This document shows positions 59,579-64,000 of a DNA stretch of 64,000 nt, in pieces. Under the pieces are notes generated by a model that was given only the letters and a program-made list of their open reading frames with translations, had not been told where the DNA came from and ran no database searches. Where the stretch lies: positions 1 to 64,000 of the forward strand of contig JAMPFJ010000005.1 of assembly GCA_023664535.1 (NCBI GenBank), given 5' to 3'. How positions within the stretch are numbered: the stretch's first letter is position 1; each line of letters opens with the position of its first letter. The position numbers and the translations under genes were made by a program. Source of the DNA: Bacteroidales bacterium (GTDB taxonomy: Bacteria; Bacillota; Clostridia; Lachnospirales; Lachnospiraceae).

Positions 59579-61675
59579 ATGCAATATCGGACAGAACGGG
59601 TAGGGATACATATCCTGGCATTTTTAGTGGCAAGGTGCCAAATATCAGGAATGTATCCTTTTGTTGTGCCGTTTTTAATGTCGGCTTATTTACAGGAGAG
59701 AAGCTCCGTCAGCGTGTTTGCGGCTCTGCTTCTCGGAATTGCCAGCACCCTTAACGGGACAGCCCTTGTGAGATATGCGATTATTTTGCTGTTTTTGCTT
59801 GGACTTTTGGGGAAAACGGACAGAAAGGATATATTTGCAGGAAAATATCAGATTGCCATGGCGGCGGGGGTGGTTACGTGGGCGGTCAGCATGCCCTATC
59901 AGTATCTGCTTACCAGACAGGACAGTACGGTTTTGTATACATTGTTAGAGGGCGTAATCGCAGGCTGCTTCGTCCTGGTCTTTGAGGGAGGGTTTGAGGC
60001 TATGCGGGTAGGAACTGACAGGATGTTTGCGGTGAATGAACGCTTTATCGGTATATTTGCGCTGATGGTAACGATGCTGTTTGGCTGTCCGGCGGTGGAA
60101 TCGCCGATAAACCTGCTCTTTCTTTTTTGCGGGTATTTACTGCTCTATCATACCTATCGCTTTGACAGCAGCGTTGGCGTTGCTGCCGGAAGCATTACCG
60201 GGCTTGTGCTGGCGTTTAGGATGGAGGCAGTCTCTTACCTTGCGGTGATGATTCTTCTGGCAAGTCTTCTGGTGATTTTAAAAGAGCTCGGAAAAGGAGG
60301 GGTTCTGCTCTCCTTTTTAGCGGGGATTTTGCTGTTAGGTTTTTTATACGAGCCGGGGCTGCTTGAACGGGAAATGTTAATCAGTACGCTGCTGGCGTTG
60401 GCGGCATTTTTTTTCACACCGGCTGGCTGGCTGCGGAGGGTGAATACCATCAAAGAGGAGGTAACCCGGTTTTCTCAGGATATTTTGATTCAAGAGGCAA
60501 CCAGAAGCCGCATCGAAAACTTTGGACAGGCATTCCTTGCCATGGAGAAAATGCTGGAATTACATGAGGAACAGCGGACAACTGCGATTCCCAGCGGGCT
60601 CAGTAATATCTATTTAAGCGGGGACGGGATATCCTTGCTGAATGCGGTGGAGGCGCAGAGTAACCGGCTGACGGAGCTGCGGAAAAATTTTATCAGACAG
60701 TTAGGGCAGATTGGGGGAATCATTACCTCTTTTCAGACTGAGCTTGACGAGCAGTCGGCAAAGCTGGAGCTGTTTGAAGGGAGAACAAAGGAACGGCTGG
60801 ACAGGCTTGGAGTGACCGTGACAAAAGCGGTATTGGTTAAGGATAAGGAAGAACGGAATCAGGTATACGTCAGCTGTTTTGTCCGGAATGCCCATGTTGT
60901 AACCGGAAAACAGATGGCGGAGAAAATCAGTCAGATTCTGGGAAAACGGATGATTTGTGTAAACCGGAAAGAGGATGTGGTGGGGAATACGGAGAGCCGC
61001 TTTTATTTTGTGGAGGAAGGGCGTTTTATGCTGACTACCGGTGTGGTAAGGAGAAACCGCAAAGGAGAAGCGCTTTGCGGGGATAATTTTTCTGTTACCA
61101 AGCTGGATACGCAAAAAGCGGTTCTGATGCTTTCCGACGGCATGGGAAGCGGTGAAAATGCCTATATGGAGAGCGAGCAGATTGTGGATTTGCTGGAGCA
61201 GCTTTTATCGGCGGGATTTTGCAGAGAGCTGGCTATCGAGCTGCTGAATTCCTTTATCAGCTTTCTGGCAGACGGAAGCATCAGCTCGACGCTGGACCTT
61301 ACCATGCTGGATTTCTACACCGGTATTGCGGATTTTATCAAGCTGGGGGCGTCTACGACATTCATCAAAAGGAAAGAGCGGGTGGAATGTATCCGCTCCA
61401 CCTCCCTTCCGGTGGGGGTGCTGGAACAGGTAGAATTTGACAGCTGCGCCAGAAAGCTTTATCATGGAGATATGATTGTTATGGTCAGCGACGGTGTGGT
61501 GGACGGTATTATTTTTGAGGATAAGGAAAATTATCTGGCAGAGCTGATTGCCGCCATAGACACCAATAACGCTCAGATTATGGCGGAATGTATTATGCAG
61601 GATATAGAAACCATGCAAAGGAACGGACTGCGGGATGACAGTACCGTTTTGGTGGCTGGAGTATGGGAAAGATAA
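59579..61675 (+). CDS. spoIIE: Stage II sporulation protein E (membrane PP2C phosphatase)
   Basis: About 698 aa (Bacillus 827). About ten membrane segments in residues 1-300, a central regulatory and FtsZ-linked region (about 300-480) and a C-terminal PP2C-type domain: AVLMLSDGMGSGENAYMESE near 517, STLDLTMLDFYTGIADFIKLGAS, and GDMIVMVSDGVVDG. It dephosphorylates SpoIIAA-P and so activates sigma-F in the forespore. A TTG frame from 59555 is inside the hairpin; ATG 59579 is the start. Confidence 0.96.
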   Translation: MQYRTERVGIHILAFLVARCQISGMYPFVVPFLMSAYLQERSSVSVFAALLLGIASTLNGTALVRYAIILLFLLGLLGKTDRKDIFAGKYQIAMAAGVVTWAVSMPYQYLLTRQDSTVLYTLLEGVIAGCFVLVFEGGFEAMRVGTDRMFAVNERFIGIFALMVTMLFGCPAVESPINLLFLFCGYLLLYHTYRFDSSVGVAAGSITGLVLAFRMEAVSYLAVMILLASLLVILKELGKGGVLLSFLAGILLLGFLYEPGLLEREMLISTLLALAAFFFTPAGWLRRVNTIKEEVTRFSQDILIQEATRSRIENFGQAFLAMEKMLELHEEQRTTAIPSGLSNIYLSGDGISLLNAVEAQSNRLTELRKNFIRQLGQIGGIITSFQTELDEQSAKLELFEGRTKERLDRLGVTVTKAVLVKDKEERNQVYVSCFVRNAHVVTGKQMAEKISQILGKRMICVNRKEDVVGNTESRFYFVEEGRFMLTTGVVRRNRKGEALCGDNFSVTKLDTQKAVLMLSDGMGSGENAYMESEQIVDLLEQLLSAGFCRELAIELLNSFISFLADGSISSTLDLTMLDFYTGIADFIKLGASTTFIKRKERVECIRSTSLPVGVLEQVEFDSCARKLYHGDMIVMVSDGVVDGIIFEDKENYLAELIAAIDTNNAQIMAECIMQDIETMQRNGLRDDSTVLVAGVWER

Positions 61676-61678
61676 ACG

Positions 61679-63154
61679 ATGGTAGAGAAAATCAGGAAAA
61701 CAATACGGGAATATCAAATGCTTGATGCAAAGGACCGGGTGGTAATGGGCATTTCCGGCGGCGCCGATTCGGTGGCGCTGCTGCTGGCGCTTTGCAGGCT
61801 GAGAGAAGAGTTTTCCCTGTGGCTTGCGGCGGTGCATGTCAACCATGGAATACGGGGAGACGCAGCAAAAGGCGATGCGGAATATGTGGAGCGGCTCTGC
61901 CGGACATATGGGGTTCCGTTTTTTCTGTTTGAGGAAAATATCCCGGAAATGGCAAAAAAACAGGGGAAATCCGAGGAGGAAATGGGACGGGAGTACCGTT
62001 ATCAGTGCTTTTTCCGGGTGCTGGAGGAGATGCATGCCGGCAAGCTGGCAGTGGCGCATCATATGGACGACCAGGCGGAGACCGTGCTTTTTCATTTAAT
62101 CCGGGGAACCGGTTTGTCCGGCATGCGGGGAATGCTGCCGGTGAACGGAAAGGTGATACGCCCCCTCATCAACTGCCGGAAAGAAGAACTGGCAGACTGG
62201 CTTCGCAGGGAGCAGGTGCCGTGGAGAGAGGATGCGACGAACCGGGAGGATATCTGTTCGCGGAACAGGCTGCGAAACCGGGTGTTTCCGGAGCTGGAGA
62301 AAATCAATGCACAGACCGTTGCCCATGTCTGCCGTCTGGCAAAGGAAATGCAGGAATATGAACAGTTTTTCCGGCAGAGCGTATCGGATTATGTGGAACG
62401 GAATGCAGTGGTGGAAGGCAGAGAAGGAGAGTTTTCGGTAAAGATTAATAGGAAAATGCTCGCCGGGCAGCCGGAGGTAATGTGCAGAGGGGTGATTTAT
62501 GAACTGCTTGCGCTGGCTGCCGGAAAAAAAAGAGATTTTACGGAAGAGCACGTACAGGCGGTTTGCGCACTTCTGGCAAAGCAAAGCGGAAGAAAAATAT
62601 CGCTTCCCTGCCGGATAGAAGCGTTGGTTTCGTATGAAAATCTGATAATTAGGAAATGCTTGGAAAAGAGGGAAGAGTGCTGGCAGGAGAAGATTGAGTT
62701 AAACAGGCTGCTGGCAGAGGCGGAAAATGGATATCCGGCAGAGCAAAAAATTGTGCTTCCCGGCGGGGCATATCTGGGGGTACAGGTGTTGTCGGCGGCA
62801 GGACAGGGCGAAAAAATAGCGGAAATTCAAAAAATGTCTGCCGGAAATTTCAAAAATCCCTATGCGAAATTCTTTGATTGTGATACAATAAAAGGTACGT
62901 TGTATATACGAACTCCCCAACCGGAGGACTATTTGGTTATCAATCAGCAGGGGGGCAGAAAAAGCCTGTCCAGATATTTTAAGGATGTGAAGCTGCCTGC
63001 GGATAAACGGAAAGCCCGGATGATTGTGGCGGATGGCAGCGAAGTGTTGTGGGTGCTCGGCGGACGACGGAGCGAAAAATATAGAATACAGGATGATACA
63101 AGGCATGTTTTAATGCTGACGTACGAAGGAGAGATCGATGAGTTATCATATTGA
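61679..63154 (+). CDS. tilS: tRNA(Ile)-lysidine synthase
   Basis: 491 aa. Converts C34 of tRNA-Ile(CAU) to lysidine so it reads AUA. The P-loop VVMGISGGADSVALLLAL, AVHVNHGIRGDAAKGDAEYVE, VAHHMDDQAETVLFHLIRGTGLSGM and RPLINCRKEEL are N-terminal domain motifs. The C-terminal substrate domains are present (KNPYAKFFDCDTI; KSLSRYFKDVKLPADKR). ATG 61679 overlaps the last codons region of spoIIE by only a few nt gap. It overlaps hpt by 17 nt. Conserved order tilS-hpt-ftsH. Confidence 0.97.
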   Translation: MVEKIRKTIREYQMLDAKDRVVMGISGGADSVALLLALCRLREEFSLWLAAVHVNHGIRGDAAKGDAEYVERLCRTYGVPFFLFEENIPEMAKKQGKSEEEMGREYRYQCFFRVLEEMHAGKLAVAHHMDDQAETVLFHLIRGTGLSGMRGMLPVNGKVIRPLINCRKEELADWLRREQVPWREDATNREDICSRNRLRNRVFPELEKINAQTVAHVCRLAKEMQEYEQFFRQSVSDYVERNAVVEGREGEFSVKINRKMLAGQPEVMCRGVIYELLALAAGKKRDFTEEHVQAVCALLAKQSGRKISLPCRIEALVSYENLIIRKCLEKREECWQEKIELNRLLAEAENGYPAEQKIVLPGGAYLGVQVLSAAGQGEKIAEIQKMSAGNFKNPYAKFFDCDTIKGTLYIRTPQPEDYLVINQQGGRKSLSRYFKDVKLPADKRKARMIVADGSEVLWVLGGRRSEKYRIQDDTRHVLMLTYEGEIDELSY

Positions 63155-63662
63155 TGTAATGATTTCAGAGGAAGAAGTAAAAACAAAGATTGGTGAACTG
63201 GCGGAATTGATTAACCGGGATTACGCAGGAAAAGAATTGCATCTGGTTGTCATTTTGAAGGGAAGTGTATTTTTTGCCAGTGATTTGGCGAGACAGCTTA
63301 CTGTTCCGGTAACTATGGATTTTATGGAAGTGTCCTCCTATGGAGCGGGAATGGTTTCTGCCGGCAAAATTACCGTAAAGCAGGAATTGGATGAAGAAAT
63401 TACCGGAAAGAATGTTTTAATTGTGGAGGACATTGTAGATTCCGGTAATACGCTGTATCATCTGAAGCAGCTTCTGCAGGCGCGAAACCCGGAAAGCCTT
63501 AAGATTGTCACGCTGCTGGATAAAGCAGAAAGGCGGACTGCGGATATCCAGGTAGATTATTGCGGATTCGAGATTCCGGACAAGTTTGTGGTGGGCTATG
63601 GTCTGGACTATGCGCAAAAGCACCGCAATCTTCCATACATTGGTGTGGTTATACAGAATTAA
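63138..63662 (+). CDS. hpt: Hypoxanthine phosphoribosyltransferase
   Basis: 174 aa purine-salvage enzyme. LHLVVILKGSVFFASDLARQL binds pyrophosphate, FMEVSSYGAG is the flexible loop, VLIVEDIVDSGNTLYHL the PRPP motif, DKFVVGYGLDYAQKHRNLPYIG the base-binding end. The start overlaps the end of tilS, with GGAGA upstream, so translation is coupled. Confidence 0.97.
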   Translation: MSYHIDVMISEEEVKTKIGELAELINRDYAGKELHLVVILKGSVFFASDLARQLTVPVTMDFMEVSSYGAGMVSAGKITVKQELDEEITGKNVLIVEDIVDSGNTLYHLKQLLQARNPESLKIVTLLDKAERRTADIQVDYCGFEIPDKFVVGYGLDYAQKHRNLPYIGVVIQN

Positions 63663-63681
63663 ATTATAAAAGGAGCATAAT

Positions 63682-64000
63682 ATGAACAAAAACTTGAAGA
63701 GAACACTGTTGTCTTATCTGATTATTGTTATTCTGATATTGGGAGTACTGTATATCGTTCAGCGGGGCGTTCAAAATGTAGACTTAAGGTATACGGAAAC
63801 GAATTTTGCAGAGGATTTGCGAAAGGGAGACGTTGCTTCCATTTACGTTCAGCAGAATGCGGAGGTGCCCACCGGTACAGTGGAGCTGACGATGAAGGAC
63901 AGAAGTCTGATTCGGTTTTATATCTCGGACGTGAATCGTTTTCAGGATATATATAATGAAATTGTTGAAGAGAAAAAGCTGGATGTTGCATTTGAAATGT
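63682..64000 (+). CDS. ftsH: ATP-dependent zinc metalloprotease FtsH, N-terminal part
   Basis: Partial, cut by the window end. The first membrane segment (LLSYLIIVILILGVLYIVQ) and the start of the periplasmic-type domain (FAEDLRKGDVASIYVQQN) are present. The AAA+ and protease domains lie beyond the window. AAAGGAGC precedes ATG 63682. The call rests on the conserved order after hpt and on the N-terminal layout. Confidence 0.9.
   Translation, partial: MNKNLKRTLLSYLIIVILILGVLYIVQRGVQNVDLRYTETNFAEDLRKGDVASIYVQQNAEVPTGTVELTMKDRSLIRFYISDVNRFQDIYNEIVEEKKLDVAFEM

Overview
The window looks like chromosome from an endospore-forming Clostridia, most likely a Lachnospiraceae. The right end carries the Firmicutes-specific order spoVT, hup, rqcP, yabP, yabQ, divIC, spoIIE, tilS, hpt, ftsH. 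Several consensus sigma-A promoters and plausible sigma-E and sigma-G promoters are readable. Every protein gene is on the + strand; the only minus-strand gene is one tRNA.

Region 1 (1-25,300): a Wzx/Wzy-type capsular or exopolysaccharide locus. A membrane protein of unknown role is followed by the CpsB/C/D tyrosine-phosphorylation trio and the initiating sugar-phosphate transferase. An AT-rich cassette (about 6.6-21.3 kb) then holds a NeuA-like cytidylyltransferase, an aldolase fused to a sialyltransferase-like domain, PssD/PssE, several other glycosyltransferases, the polymerase, an epimerase, the flippase and two acyltransferases. Two paralogous coiled-coil genes with near-identical promoters, C-termini and terminators sit directly at the two borders of this cassette, in direct orientation. 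A 56-bp repeat lies 27 bp before the first gene of the locus and again 27 bp before uvrB, just beyond the locus.

Region 2 (25,300-29,200): uvrB and an ABC exporter, closed by a terminator.

Region 3 (29,200-51,780): a 22-kb single-strand operon for an extracellular contractile injection system (eCIS; Afp/PVC/MAC-like phage-tail-derived particle). It has gp25 wedge, DUF4157 protein, AAA+ ATPase, sheath, two tubes, LysM hub, VgrG-like spike, two J-type baseplate proteins, tail protein I, a fibre-like protein, tail terminator (DUF4255) and PAAR-like tip (DUF4280). Three membrane-anchored accessory proteins are embedded in it: a pseudokinase, a MORN-repeat protein and a degenerate HAMP-cyclase. 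I see no capsid, terminase, portal or integrase and no recognisable tape-measure gene. The tail-assembly gene and the small ORF after it are joined by what looks like a textbook programmed -1 frameshift (slippery A AAT TTT, 5-nt spacer, 7-bp stem-loop), like lambda G/GT. Upstream is a perfect Spo0A box. These points make the cluster the most interesting part of the window.

Region 4 (51,800-57,400): an exported acidic-stalk protein, a VanZ-like protein, class II fructose-bisphosphate aldolase, tRNA-Pro(CGG), an SGNH esterase, BioY under a clear BirA operator, and a HAD phosphatase.

Region 5 (56,800-64,000): the sporulation, division and housekeeping block listed above, ending inside ftsH.
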